From positions 20,363,224 through 20,427,223 of the forward strand of contig OY829330.1 in NCBI GenBank assembly GCA_963691655.1: DNA of 64,000 bases, written 5' to 3'. Of this stretch, positions 11,536-22,892 are shown piece by piece. The first letter of the stretch is position 1; each line of letters opens with the position of its first letter. Below the pieces are notes generated by a model. The model saw only the letters and a program-made list of their open reading frames with translations. It did no database searches and was not told the DNA's origin. The stretch is from Toxonevra muliebris. Its lineage: Eukaryota; Arthropoda; Insecta; Diptera; Pallopteridae. Position numbers and translations under genes: made by a program.

Positions 11536-11615
11536 TAAATAAAAAAAAAATTTTTAAATTTGCGAAAACTGGATGCACTTCTCCGAAAAGCGTGATTTAA
11601 AAGGGTGTTTTACAA
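11536..11615. repeat. 70-bp dispersed repeat holding the empty mariner site
   Basis: Strong match to 58,146-58,215 plus 59,492-59,503: both read GAAAACTGGA, then CTCCGAAAA.CGTGATTT and GTTTTACAAT.GGTT. In the 58-kb copy the DD37E mariner occupies the TA of TTTTACAAT; here the same TA at about 11,609-11,610 is empty. The function and full extent of the repeat are unknown. Confidence 0.7.
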
Positions 11616-12026
11616 TGGGTTACTCTTCAATAGTACAGCATTTGAATCTGCACTCTTATCATGGTCGGGGGTATAGGGCTGGATCAAGGTGTCATGCGAC
11701 CCGTGCTGAGGATCAGCCTGGCTGGGGGCCCTGCTTTTTCAAAAATAGCCCAGTCTTTAATGTGAGCCTCACTGATACTTGGTCGCCTCAGTGAGTAACT
11801 GTGACCTTACCGTGTTAATGGGGGCTATGACACGGCGGACGTACTTTCCCCTACACTCGTGGGAACTATATGGAGGAAATTAATAAAATAATTAAGCTAG
11901 CGGGGAACCATACCGCATCACAACTGGCTGATCAGGTCCAAAATACTGAGAGCCAGGTATCAAAACGCAGCAATAAAGCATGGAAGACGGACGGAGCGCA
12001 AAGGTGCCAAGTTTCAAATTGGACCA

Positions 12027-13164
12027 ATGCAATGGACAATGACAAGCAGTTCGAAGGAAAGTCAAGGCTCAGTGGGTCAACCACAGCCGTCGACGAGTAC
12101 TGTACAGAAAAGACTGAAGGAAAGTCACGGTTCAGTGGGTGAACCACAACCGTCGACGAGTACTGGACAGCTACCCGGACGTGCTGAAGCACGAAAGATG
12201 ACAGGTCTAAGTGGCGCAGGGGCTAAATGGTACCTGCGTTACCTTAAGGACGGCTTAATGCCAGAAGAGGCCAAAAAGAAGGCACAGGACCGATCTTCAA
12301 ACTCGGAAACAGAGCCGAGGAAAAGAACCGCTGTCGAATTAAGCCCGCAGGAAGGCAATAAAGCCAAAAAGAGTAGGGCTGAAGAGCAAAAGCGCGAGGC
12401 GCCAGTAATGAAGGTAGGAGCCTGGAAGCCAGGGGTTAGCTACGCCAGCGCCGTTAAGGCAATTAGACTGGCTATACTACCAAAATCGTATCCCGAGCTA
12501 ATACTCACACGTGAGGAGCAGGGGAAGATAGAAGAGGCCTTGGTAGCCGAAATGTGTAAGGGTTGGAGAGCCAAGCTCCAATTTGATGGCATTCACTTTC
12601 GACCAGGGCTGATACTGGTGGACTGTGCAACCGAAGATACGGCCGAATGGCTCAAAATATTGGTCCTAAAACTACCAGGCTGGACAGGTGGGGAGCTGTC
12701 AACATGCTATGTGGACGAAATACCAGGTGCTCACATGTTGACAGTATACTTATCCAAAGCGGCAGGTATGGAGACAAAGAAACTGCTAGACCTCATTATT
12801 GCGCGGAATGAGCGTCTTCATACGGAGTTGTGGCGCATATTCCGAAGCAAAGATGAAAGTAACGGCAAGCTTCTCACCATTGGCGTTGACGATCGTTCGC
12901 TGGATGCGATCAAAAAGAACGACTGTGTCATTCGATACAGGTTTGGTCGCATCCGTGTCCATCAGCACAAACTGCATGAAAAAAATGCAAAATGCCGCTG
13001 AAACCTCGTCGGGTGCAGATTCTGCAGAAATAACGAAGGAGGTGACGGAAGAGATCGAGGCGACAAAAACCGAGCAGATCAAGGAGGTCAGCCTACTACC
13101 TCATGAAATGGAGGGACTGGATGACCTAGACTTGAGAATGCTCAACATCCAAAGGCATGGATGA
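12027..13164 (+). pseudogene. LOA-A ORF1, DUF4780-like nucleic-acid-binding protein
   Basis: The long frame (12,027-13,001) has a lysine/glutamate-rich N-terminus and then a DUF4780-like domain from about residue 145 (SYASAVKAIRLAILP through VIRYRFGRIRVH). A one-base shift near 12,980 in an A-run moves the natural C-terminus (KEVTEEIEATKTEQ...) into the next frame, ending at 13,164. The N-terminus contains a tandem duplication of about 60 bp (12,046-12,105 and 12,115-12,172) encoding two QPSTST-type units. An upstream ATG at 11,870 is in another frame. ORF1 proteins of this kind bind element RNA. Confidence 0.75.
12046..12172 (+). repeat. Tandem duplication inside LOA-A ORF1
   Basis: Two adjacent units of about 60 bp share GAAGGAAAGTCA and CAGTGGGT(C/G)AACCACA followed by CCGTCGACGAGTACTG. 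The unit length is close to a multiple of three, and the duplication keeps the ORF1 frame open. Confidence 0.75.
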
Positions 13165-13210
13165 AGGCAAAACTCTGACATCGGAAGAAGAAACTGAAAA
13201 GTAAGAATAC

Positions 13211-16200
13211 ATGACCAGCACTAAAGTTGCTCAAATTAATTTGCATCATGCGAAGGCTGCCTCAGCAGTCATCACGAGAGCAACTACTAAGTCTAGTATT
13301 GGGATAGTGCTGGTCCAAGAACCCTGGGTCTTCCGGGGACAGATTAGAGGTCTGTCAGGAAAGAACATACAGGTAATTTGGGATATCCGATGTGAAAAAC
13401 CACGAGCATGTTATTAACAAACAGTATAAAGTTCTTATGTCTTTCAGAGTTCTTGTCGGGAGATCTGGTAGCAGTTCAAATACCGATGAACATCAATGGA
13501 AGCGTACGTGATGTTGTAGAGGCATCTGTGTACTTTCCAGGAGACGATGTCACCGTCACTTTCGCGTTTAAATTAAATTTTAAAAAAATAATAACTCAAT
13601 TAAAAAAATTTAAAATAAACAAAAACGGATAACAATCTCTGCGTTGCCAGCTATCTCAGTGGAGAAGTGATCGCAGGTTCAAAATAAAATGAAAATATCT
13701 TTTGGAAAATGCTCGATTTCTGTAGCTCAATACTGAAAATTTATATTTTCACCCGCACAACTTGCTGGGCTCACGAGCACACAAACGGACTTTCACAATT
13801 TTAGTAAAAAGAAGAGAAAATAAAGTTTATAGTAGGAGAAGCCTACTCCACAAACACAATAGTCACTTGCAGTTAGCACCAACTGCCAAAAAGTGACCAC
13901 TACAAAAAAAAATATAAAAATAAAAGGGTACTCCCTGGATTAATGAGTTTATGAACCCTTCTATATTCGCGCACAAGGATCGCGACCCGAAAAATAAATT
14001 CCCGAAAGTTAAAATACAAAAATACGCGAGTAACCCGGCTAAAAATTACTCTAACACTGTCGCTACAAGTTAGCGACACAACAAAAGTAAAAATTTTAAA
14101 TTTTTAATTATAGAATTTCCGATGCACCACCACCGAGTCCGCGTTCAAAATTTAATACAAATCAATAAATTTAACACTATTGGTCCACCACGACTTGGTG
14201 GTACCAATCACAATATTATTAACTTAAAATACTTTGGTTCACCCGACTTGGTGATACCAAAGTACACAAAAATTAATTGACCGCAAAAAAAGAACACAAA
14301 ACAAAATTTAAAAATTCGCACTAAAATTCGCCCGTAATTTAAAATAATCGCTTAAGAATTCGCATAAAGAAAAATTCTGGTAGTCGCTCTCGAAAGCTAG
14401 CACAGAACTGAATATAAGTACGGTGCAAAAATATGTACCACTTATATTCAGCCACATACATTATCTTTTCGTCCGCTATGTCAGCAGGACACAATGCAGT
14501 TTCTCCAAGAAACTGGTCTCTAAACGGGAAATCATCATACCCATATATGTGTGGGTGTACATGATTACCCCCTGGACAAAGTCCCCGACCTAACCAATTG
14601 TATGAGAATTGGCGGCACTGCACCTGTATTAGTGCATAGCGGAGTCATACCGTTAAATTCTCACTAGAAAATCAACCGCACGAGAGAACCAAATTTATCC
14701 CGTTTTTCCGCAAATTTACAACAAATACACCTCTGCACTCTCTTACAGAAGTCTCCATATCCCCATCCCCAGTAGTATAATCTAGTACTAAATGGTACTC
14801 TTTTACTATTGTGAATGTGGATATCGGCCAAAAAGAAGAGGAAGAATGACAGGCAAAAGACAAACAGAGAAAAAGAAAAATAAGAAAGGTTAGGAAGTGC
14901 AGCACGCGGCTGCGCTTAAGTAAATTTATTCTTAGCTATAGATTGGAAATTTTAAATTTGAGTAACACACCAACTTTTGTAACTAAAACACGAGAGAGGT
15001 ACTAAATATAACACTAAGAAATACTCAAATGAGTGGACTAGTCAATAACTGGAAGGTTTTGAGTGAGCCATCAATATCATATCATAGAATAATAAGATTT
15101 GACATTGAGGGCTCTCCCGCAATCAACAGAATAGTAAGAAATCCCAAGAAAACAAATTGGGACCTGTATCTAGATAATCTGAGCAATAATACAACTTGTT
15201 TAGAAGTTGGCAATCATATCAGAAATGAACTAGAGTTAGAAACAATGGTAGAAAATTTTAACAAGGTCGTCATTGATGCATATGAGGAAAGCTGTCCCAT
15301 AAGTACAGTAAACTCATCCAAAGACGTACCCTGGTGGAACAAAAACCTAGCAAAATTGCGAACTGAGGTTCGCAGGTCGTTCAACCGAGCAAAACAAACT
15401 GGGGATTGGACAAGATATAGCAGCTTACTAACGACATATAATAATGAAATTAGGAAAGCAAAGCGTACAAGCTTTAGAAGTTTTTGTGAGAATATTGAGA
15501 AGACTACAGATGCTTCAAGATTATACAAAGTCATTTCCAAAGATAAAACCTTATCTTCCGTTACTCTGAAAAGGAGTGACGGAAGTTATACTGAGAATGA
15601 GAAAGAGAAGGCTCAATTACTTCTTAATACTCACTTCCCAGGATCTTTTCAGCCATCGACAGAATATAACCTGGAATCGTTATAATAAAGAAAACTGGAA
15701 GGTAGCGAAAGAAATATGCTCAGAATTACGACTAAGGTGGGCGGTGGGTACATTCAAACCATTTAAAACACCAGGCGTAGATGGCATATTTCCGATTTTG
15801 TTGCAAAAGGGGATAGATATTCTTTTTCGTCCACTTATGAAAATTGCGAGAGGAAGTATTGCCCTGGGATATATACCAAAGGCATGGAGTCGAGCATGGG
15901 TGGTCTTTATTTCGAAGGCAGGAAGGACGACGGTCTTAGTAAGTGTCCCGCTTCATTTCTGTCAACATGCATACAGGGCAGGACCTGACAGAAACTGACC
16001 TGAATCAATTGACAGATGTACTACAGGATACACTAGAAGCAAAAGAAACAGCTTTATGTGCGTTTCTAGATATCGAAGGAGCTTTCGATAACACCACGCA
16101 TGAAGCAATAAAAGAAGCTCTCATCCGCAGAGGGGTTAATAATACCCTGGCAAGGTGGATGGGAACCATGCTGAAGACTAGAGCAGTCGAGATACCAAAC

Positions 16201-17400
16201 AGGCTTTTTAGTAGCAAATACAACAAAAGATTGTCCACAAGGTGGGGTTACGTCCCCGTTAATGTGGAGTATTGTCATAGACGAACTTCTGGAGGAATCA
16301 ACAAATACTGGACTTATGATCCAGGGTTATGCCGACGATGTAGTAATAATATGTAGAGGTAAATTTGAAAATACTCTTTGCGACTTAATTCAATTGGGAT
16401 TAATAGTCACGAAAAGATGGTGTGTAAAAGTAGGGCTGAATATTAATCCAGCAAAAACTACAATTGTACCATTTACAAGGAAACATAAACTTAAGAACTT
16501 GAAGACCATTCATTTGGATGGTAAGGAGGTGAAACTACATACAGAGGTAAAATTTCTGGGAATTACTTTCGACCAGAAATTACTCTGGAAAACACATGTT
16601 AGCAACATAACAAAGAAGGCTACAAGAGCACTTATGACCTGTAGATCCATTGCTGGGAAGAGTTGATGATGCACACCAAAAATACTACGATGGATGTATA
16701 GGGTAATTGTACGACCAATGATTGCATATGGAGCTGTCGTGTGGTCAGATAGAACAAAGCGGCAAACAGCTGTCAATGAGTTGAATAAACTTCAAAGAAT
16801 AGCATGTGTTTGCATAACTGGGGCTATGAGAACCTGTCCAACAGCGTCCTTAGAAGTTCTTTTAGAATTAACACCTCTTCACATCTATATAAGATGCAGG
16901 CGAAGAGGGCCAATTATAGAATGTCTGGAATATATATCGGGTCAGGCCATTGCTTAAGTCGGAAGAAGTTTGATATTCTTACGAAGCAAGTTCCTGAAAT
17001 TTCAATACCGAGGGATAGCATGATACCGCAGTTTAGTTTTTCTAAAAAGTTTAAAACAAAACTAAGTAATAAAAAGGATTGGGAAGGTTTGGTTGAAACC
17101 TACAATATAAACCAACAAATGATAACCTGGTATACAGACGGGTCTCTTACTGACGAAGGAGCAGGAGCGGGGGTATATGGGCCAAGAATAAAATACTTCG
17201 AGACCATGGGTAAATGCACCAGTATCTTTCAGGCGGAAATATACGCCATAGACAGGTGTGTTTACTTCAACCTCAAGCGAAACTATCGTAATCAGAACAT
17301 TGCGATTCTAACTGACAGCCAAGCGGCTATCAAAGCACTCGAATCCTTCGGAAAGTTTTTGATAAACGAAATTTGCAATGCTGCTTTCCATTTCGGTTAA
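13211..17400 (+). pseudogene. LOA-A ORF2 (endonuclease, RT, partial RNase H)
   Basis: Starts with KVAQINLHHAKAASAVITR and VLVQEPWVFRGQIRGL, the characteristic LOA endonuclease entry. A frameshift occurs near 13,405. After the inserted repeat it resumes with SNTPTFVTKTR and WKVLSEPSISYHR. RT blocks: KTPGVDGIFPILLQKG (15,770), AFLDIEGAFDNTTHEA (16,060) and the active site GYADDVVIIC (16,328). RNase H has its catalytic-type motifs WYTDGSLTDE (17,130), FQAEIYAI (17,228) and TDSQAAIKAL (17,312), but is truncated at 17,387. At least five frame changes and several stops are present, so no active protein is possible. Confidence 0.85.
13576..14915. repeat. 1.3-kb dispersed repeat, copy 2, inserted in LOA-A
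   Basis: Direct-orientation relative of 2,822-4,110, with the same start region (GATAACAA then CGTTGCCAGCTATCTCAGTGG), the same hairpin units and the same minus-strand open stretch (here split by a 40-50-bp extra segment near 14,618-14,670). Both borders are set by the LOA reading frame, which is lost after about 13,575 and recovered at about 14,918. The LOA target lost roughly 140 bp, so this was not a clean insertion. Confidence 0.75.
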
Positions 17401-17710
17401 TTGGCCTGGTGACAAATTGCACTGCTAATCTTGCTTTCCAAAACCGTAAATAGCAATTTAGTGCTGTTATTTTGGTCCTTTTGTTTATCGTCAAATGTTG
17501 TGCAGATTTTGGCAATGCTAAATGACGTCATATCAAGAAAATTGGAAAACTTTTCCTGCATATCGTCGCGCTTCCTTTTACGTGGGTTCGTTGTAGAAGT
17601 GGAACTTATTGAATCATCGAGCATCTCCGGAGATTGTGAACAGTTTTGGTCCGATGTCCCAGGCAATTCTAAATTTTCCTTTAAATCTATAGCACCCTCC
17701 TCCATAGGAT
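17397..17710 (-). pseudogene. MADF-gene 3' exon
   Basis: Minus-strand exon-like stretch beginning right after a good acceptor (pyrimidine-rich ...TTCTACACAG at 17,724-17,711) and ending at a TAA/TAG-type stop at 17,399. It encodes about 104 residues: an acidic/serine-rich segment, a basic NPRKRKRDD cluster, and an amphipathic tail (FLDMTSFSIAKICTTF ... LLFTVLESKISSAI) of the sort found at the C-terminus of insect MADF proteins. It is the probable continuation of the MADF exons at 26,444-26,080; the roughly 8.4 kb between them is largely filled by nested transposons. No interrupting stop is seen, so the host gene may still be intact. Confidence 0.55.
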
Positions 17711-18309
17711 CTGTGTAGAAAAAATCAAATAGCAAATTATAACAAATCATCTAATCAAACTGAATTACACCACAACTTGTATGTAGGGTATAACAAACAA
17801 CATTCAACTTACTTGCTGCTACTCTAGAAAATTTTAAGGGAAGGAATTTTTCCTTTCGATCGGAGGATTTTGCTTTACAGGGGAGGAATTTTTCAAAATG
17901 TCTTAAAAGTTTTCCAATTCTTTTAGATAAAATATGATTTTTTATTCACAGCTTTTTTGTCATACTAAAAGCTATAAAACTTATGAAAAATACACGATTC
18001 ATCTAAAAACAAAATATTCTTTCTTTGGAAACAAACTGTACAATATTAACCCTCCGATGGGCAATGTGGCCTAGCCAGGCCATTTCGATTTTCAAAAGTG
18101 AATATTTTGTTCCCCCATTGACTTTTCGGGAAGCGGTTGAATATACTATGCATCTCGGCAAGCTGCGTCTAATGGTGCTATTGCCGATGAGTTGGTAGAA
18201 CAAAAAAAAAATGTTAAACCAAAACTTCAAGGACTGCACCATGTGGCCTAGACTGGCCACATCGCATTTTATATTTTTCTTTGTCTAAAATGTCCTTTGT
18301 CTCGACACC

Positions 18310-18720
18310 AAACATCTTTATTGCTATAGTCAATAGCACAGAGGACAAAAATATGCACGAAAGCCTTTTAATCTGCAGTTGTCACTGATTTTTGTACGAA
18401 ACTTTGCGTTTCTCAACGAAAATGTGACAATGTTGTCATACGTTGCCAAGGTAGAAAAATATGTTATATTGATGCAAAGAACGACAATAAAGTAGGAGTG
18501 CACACGATGGACCAAATGGTATCTGGATACAGTTGCAAAAGATCAACGAACCGTTGGCCATTGTTCATGTTTCACAACATGCTGGATATTAATCTGATGA
18601 TGCAATGGTGCAATGTGCTTGGCACACGGTATAGAAACTAAAACGTACACAAGCAACATCTATATGGCCAAAGAACTAAGCTAATAACAAAATTCGACCT
18701 GCATCATGTTTCCACCCTAT
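18310..18720 (+). pseudogene. piggyBac transposase C-terminal remnant
   Basis: Frame-shifted plus-strand remnant. The block NFAFLNENVTMLSYVAK (about 18,400-18,450) corresponds to the conserved strand before the last catalytic region, and GVHTMDQMVSGYSCKRSTNR (18,494-18,553) is the diagnostic piggyBac motif containing the final catalytic aspartate region, followed by RWPLFMFHNMLDI. The N-terminal half and the first catalytic aspartates are absent, and stops occur upstream and downstream. Non-functional. Confidence 0.85.
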
Positions 18721-19192
18721 TACTTATTCTATCCCAATCGGACAAAATGAAAGTACTTTGCAGAGGAGTGAAATAAAAGACCTTGTTTTTCACTCCATTA
18801 TACCTTATTCCGAAGCATTTTTTTATAAAGTCTTCTCTTTGTGTTGAAGACTAAATAAAAACGCTATGCTCGTCAGCTGCTGCTTCACTGCAACAATGCA
18901 AGAGAACGATAATACGAACATCAGAAGTTAAACTTCGTTTTTGATGCTCATAAAATCACATTATTGCCTCTCTGTATTCAACATTTGTGTATCAAATCGG
19001 TTAACCCGATCTCTGCGTTAAAATTTTATTGCGTTTGGTTTCATATTGGCACAATGCATTATATATTTGCAAATTTTTGAAACTCCAAATTGACACCAAT
19101 GCAGAAGTAAGGTTAATATGCTTTTTCAGTTACTCGTTTTGTTTTCGGCATATCGTTCTTTTGTTTTAATTTCTTGTCGGTTACATGGCGCG

Positions 19193-19474
19193 ACTTAAAT
19201 AATCACTTCATAGGCAATTGTTTTATTTTAATCCTCGGTACATTTTATTTAATTGCTTTCTGAATTATGACTGACTATATCATTTCTTATTGATCTACAT
19301 CAAACCTCGTTCTTTAAAGAATCGATTAACTGTTTAATCAGCTCATCAATAGCCTTGAAAAGTCTACACAGTATTCAATGTGATCTTAAATGTAATCTGA
19401 TTGGCTAATATTGATGAGGTGATTAAATCGTTATATATAATATTATTAGATAAATTAGTTATATATAATTACAT
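19193..19474 (-). repeat. 3' LTR of Ty3/gypsy B
   Basis: Sister of the LTR at 24,274-24,555. The internal side (19,475 onward) is non-coding sequence of about 370 bp before the integrase stop. The outer flank is TTACATGGCGCG. Confidence 0.92.
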
Positions 19475-19842
19475 TCTGTCATAAGTACCCGGAAATTCTC
19501 ATTTTAAATTTTCCCTCTGAGAATATTTCAAAAAAATTTTGTTCCCAGGTTGGCTCAACTGTCAACCACTATTCTGTGAATTTTTATTGCTATTTGTCAT
19601 TTAGTTTGGTTACGGCGTCATTAAGAACAAGTCAACATTTTGTAACATAAACCAAAATGCAAATATAGAAATGAAATAATTAAGATATAAAGTACAATAT
19701 ATTTATCTAATATAAACATAAGTTAATATAATCATAATAGCAAGCAATATGAATTGACAGAATATTTCAAAATTGGTAGATTTTTATTATACGTTATTTA
19801 AACATTTTAAAGGCCTCTTAATATTCGAAATATGAACATTGG

Positions 19843-21069
19843 CTAATGGATGTGGTCTATAGTACGGTTCGTCTTTGTGTCTAAGTCGCTTGTAATTTCT
19901 GATGTGTCCTCTTGATCTGTTTCTACGTAAGATTCTCTATTTGCATTTCTCTTATCTATTACATATGATTTCGTCTTATTTATTCTATCTTTTAATATTT
20001 GAGCGGGAACATTTTCTTTTGCTGCCCTAGGTGTACATTTTATAACTGAATGATATCGATCGTTATAGTTGCATATAACCATCTGCATCTTCATTTCTGT
20101 AGATAGATCGTTGTCATCAATACCTGTTATTTTCTCTAACAGGGTTGAGTGCAATCTCTCTATGTCGGCATTGCCAGTATGGCTGTTAGGTTTTGTCAAA
20201 TGTACCTCAACGTTTTCTTGATTCAGAAAAGATAGTAATTGCTCTGCCCTAAACTCGTTGTCCATAATAATTTTCCTAGGCTTTCCAAATTTTGAAAAAT
20301 GATCTATTATAATCGCCTTTTTTGACCTCCAATTACGATCTATTATATTATAAGCTGCCGCGAATTTAGTTAACTTGTCAATTATTGTTACGAATGATTT
20401 TTTTTTTAATTGAAAAATATCTAAATGAATTACCTCATTTTTTTCATTGGGTGTTTCTGATAGTTGAAATTTGGGTTTGATTGGGTTCCTATCATATTTT
20501 ATTTGTTGACATTTTTCGCAATTATTTATAATTAGGTGTATATGCTCTTTAATTTTCGGAAAATAAATTTTATCTTTTAGATTTTGATAGCACTCATTAA
20601 TCCCACTATGCATGGATTCGTTGTTATGGTAAAGCGAAAGCTGTTTATGTAATTCTTCTTCACTATCTATTTCTGTCGCTCTTTTTGTACACTTAAAAAA
20701 TTTAATTTTACTATTATTTGAAAACATTGATATTATAATTAATTGTATTTTGTGATATTCTGGATCAAGAACTTCAGAATATATTCCAATATATCCTTGC
20801 TTTATATAACGCCTCAATATATCTTTTATAAAACTTTCATTTTCCGCAGGGTTTATTTCAATGATTTTTCTACCATGTTTTATTTTTATTTCGGTATCAA
20901 GGCTATAAGTTATTATTATTTGTGTTTTAAATTTGTTAATGATTTCCTCCTTTATTGGAATATGGTCTAAAAAATCCTCTTCTGCTGAATGAACGGTGTC
21001 GGACATATCTAAATTTGAATCCATATCATTTTCTTTATTAATTTTTTCTGAATCTTCTAATCGGCTCAA
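19843..21069 (-). CDS. Ty3/gypsy B integrase
   Basis: A 408-codon open frame. The zinc-binding HHCC domain is seen as H...H in LYHNNESMHSGINECYQ with CEKCQQIKYD. The DDE core has aspartates in IHLDIFQLKKKSF and IIMDNEFRAEQ and the glutamate in TGNADIERLHSTLLEK. The C-terminus is acidic and short. No chromodomain and no downstream env frame are visible. The frame is uninterrupted, in line with the youth suggested by the LTRs. The listed start is just the first ATG; the protein would normally be cut from a polyprotein. Confidence 0.9.
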   Translation of the reverse strand: MSRLEDSEKINKENDMDSNLDMSDTVHSAEEDFLDHIPIKEEIINKFKTQIIITYSLDTEIKIKHGRKIIEINPAENESFIKDILRRYIKQGYIGIYSEVLDPEYHKIQLIIISMFSNNSKIKFFKCTKRATEIDSEEELHKQLSLYHNNESMHSGINECYQNLKDKIYFPKIKEHIHLIINNCEKCQQIKYDRNPIKPKFQLSETPNEKNEVIHLDIFQLKKKSFVTIIDKLTKFAAAYNIIDRNWRSKKAIIIDHFSKFGKPRKIIMDNEFRAEQLLSFLNQENVEVHLTKPNSHTGNADIERLHSTLLEKITGIDDNDLSTEMKMQMVICNYNDRYHSVIKCTPRAAKENVPAQILKDRINKTKSYVIDKRNANRESYVETDQEDTSEITSDLDTKTNRTIDHIH

Positions 21070-21123
21070 GAAATCTGCTACTTTATTTTCTCTGCCTTGT
21101 AGATATTCTATTTCATAATTAAA

Positions 21124-21462
21124 TTATTGGAGCTTAAGCAGCCACCTTTGATGTCGTTGAGAAAACTCTTTACCTTTATATTTACTATTTAGATATTTTA
21201 TCGGGATGTGGTCTGTAATTATTTTAAATCTTTTTCCATAAATATATGGTCTAAAATAATTAATTGCATATATAATTGAAAGAAATTCTTTGTCTGTTGT
21301 AGAATAATTTTGTTCGTGGTTATTTAGAGTTCTTGATACAAAACAAACTGGATGGCCTTGTTGTGATAACACAGCACCAATAGCGTAATCACTGGCATCT
21401 GTGGTTATTACGAATGGCTTGTCAAATTCCGGATATTTTAATATTGGGTGTGAAGATATCAA
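21124..21462 (-). CDS. Ty3/gypsy B RNase H
   Basis: A 112-codon segment with the Ty3/gypsy RNase H motifs FVITTDASDYAIGAVLSQ (first catalytic aspartate), STTDKEFLSIIYAI (glutamate) and FKIITDHIPIKYL (aspartate). It follows the RT after a short frame interruption at about 21,540-21,465 and ends at 21,124 just before the integrase frame, again with a stop. Catalytic residues are all kept. Confidence 0.88.
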   Translation of the reverse strand: MISSHPILKYPEFDKPFVITTDASDYAIGAVLSQQGHPVCFVSRTLNNHEQNYSTTDKEFLSIIYAINYFRPYIYGKRFKIITDHIPIKYLNSKYKGKEFSQRHQRWLLKLQ

Positions 21463-21517
21463 AGATTTTAAATTTTCGAAACTGGCTATATATTGCGGAT
21501 CATTAATGTTAATTTTT

Positions 21518-22833
21518 TTAATCTTTTTTTAAGTATTTAATCATTGGATATGCAATTTTCGAGTAATCTTTTATACATTTTCGGTAGAACCCTGTTACTC
21601 GCAAAAATCCTTTTAATTGTCTCTCCGTTTTTGGAATATGTAGCTCTTCAATTACTTTTATTTTATCTGGGTTTGGTTTTATCCCTTCCGCTGTTAGAAC
21701 ATGCCCTAAAAATTCCGTGTCTCTCTTCATAAAACTACACTTATCCATTTGAATTTTCAAATTGTGTTTTTGTAGCGTACTGAATATTTTTTCTAGCGAT
21801 TTTTCATGTTCTTCTAAAGATGTGGAAAATACCAGGATGTCATCCAAATAGACAACACAAATCACATTTATATACTCCCTCAGTATTTCATTCATTAGCC
21901 GTTGGAATGTGGCTGGGGCATTTTTTAGCCCAAACGGCATTCTGACAAATTCATATAAACCTGCTGGCGTGACAAATGCGGTTTTTTCTATATCTTTTTC
22001 TGACATGAGAATCTGATGGTACCCCTTCGCTAAATCTAATGTACTGAAATATTGCGCCTTTCCTAGCTTATCTAAGATGCTATCTATATTCGGGAGTGGG
22101 TATTTATCATCCAGAGTAACCTCATTTAATCGTCTGTAATCTACGACAATCCTGAATTTCTGTTGTCCTGAATTATCCTTTTTTTTAGGAACTACTATAA
22201 TTGGAGAACTATACCTACTTTTACTTTTCCTAATGATTCCCTGTTGTTCCATCTCAACCATTTGTTTTCGTACTTCAGCCTCATGCTGTGGTGGATATCG
22301 ATATAATCTTGAATGGATTTGCTGCTCTGTAGTTGTTTTTATCTCATGCACCACAGTGTTTGTATTTGTTAAATTATCTCCTTCTTTAAATAATAGTTTG
22401 TTATATTTTCTAATTAGTTTTTCAACCACTTTTCTCTCCTGGATACTTAAATAATTTAATTGAAGGTTCTGCACTTCACTCACTTCTAGGATGTTAATCT
22501 CTTCTTGCATGATTTTTGATAAAAATTGTAGTTTTACTCCATTATTTAAAATTACTTCTTGTTTATTAATACAAATATTTTTAACATTTTTCCCTATCCA
22601 GTCCATCTCTATAAGAAGATCATAAGGCTTGTTTTTATAGAAATCCATTTCATTTTTAGATTTTTTTCGTATTCAAATTCACTTGGACAAGGTGTTGCCA
22701 CAGTTATATTTGATTGTTTTACTTGCCCCTGTATAGTGTTAATTTGTATTGTTGTTCTATTTATTACTTGAAATTGTGAAATCTTAATTTTTGTTTCATT
22801 TAATAAGCTTATTGTTGATCCAGTGTCTAACAA
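21518..22833 (-). CDS. Ty3/gypsy B protease and reverse transcriptase
   Basis: A retroviral-type aspartic protease motif LDTGSTISLLN lies at 22,831-22,799. The frame shifts near 22,650 and the 376-codon open segment (22,648-21,518) carries a complete RT: MEQQGIIRKSKSRYSSPIIV, FRIVVDYRRLNEVT, LAKGYHQILM, the palm and the intact active site VVYLDDILVFS, then FLGHVLTAEGIKPNPDKI and the thumb/connection region. A stop at 21,518 in a poly-A/T tract separates it from RNase H. Confidence 0.9.
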
Positions 22834-22892
22834 TGCTATATATCTTTGTCCCTGAATTGTTAATGATAAATAAATTTTAGTATAATCCGAGG

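Larger units (their letters stand above)
11620..17380 (+). mobile_element. LOA-clade LINE A (ORF1, endonuclease-RT-RNase H), 3' truncated
   Basis: A non-LTR retrotransposon on the plus strand. A GC-richer 5' UTR (11,640-11,870) is followed by ORF1 (about 11,870-13,164), ORF2 endonuclease (13,211-13,575, resuming at about 14,918), RT (15,100-16,800) and RNase H (17,120-17,380). The RNase H breaks off at 17,380 where exon sequence of a MADF gene begins, so the 3' end and poly(A) are absent. The endonuclease is interrupted by copy 2 of the 1.3-kb repeat together with loss of roughly 45 codons. The 5' UTR shares two blocks with the LOA-type copy at 37 kb: CAAGGTGTCATGCGACCCG (11,685-11,703; 37,167) and CCTCAGTGAGTAAC (11,785; 37,370). 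LOA assignment follows from the endonuclease start and the presence of RNase H. Confidence 0.85.

Noticed and set aside
2822..14912. A single LTR element bounded by the two 1.3-kb repeats
   Set aside because: The interval contains the 5' half of LOA-A, whose reading frame continues beyond copy 2; so copy 2 is an independent insertion in LOA-A.
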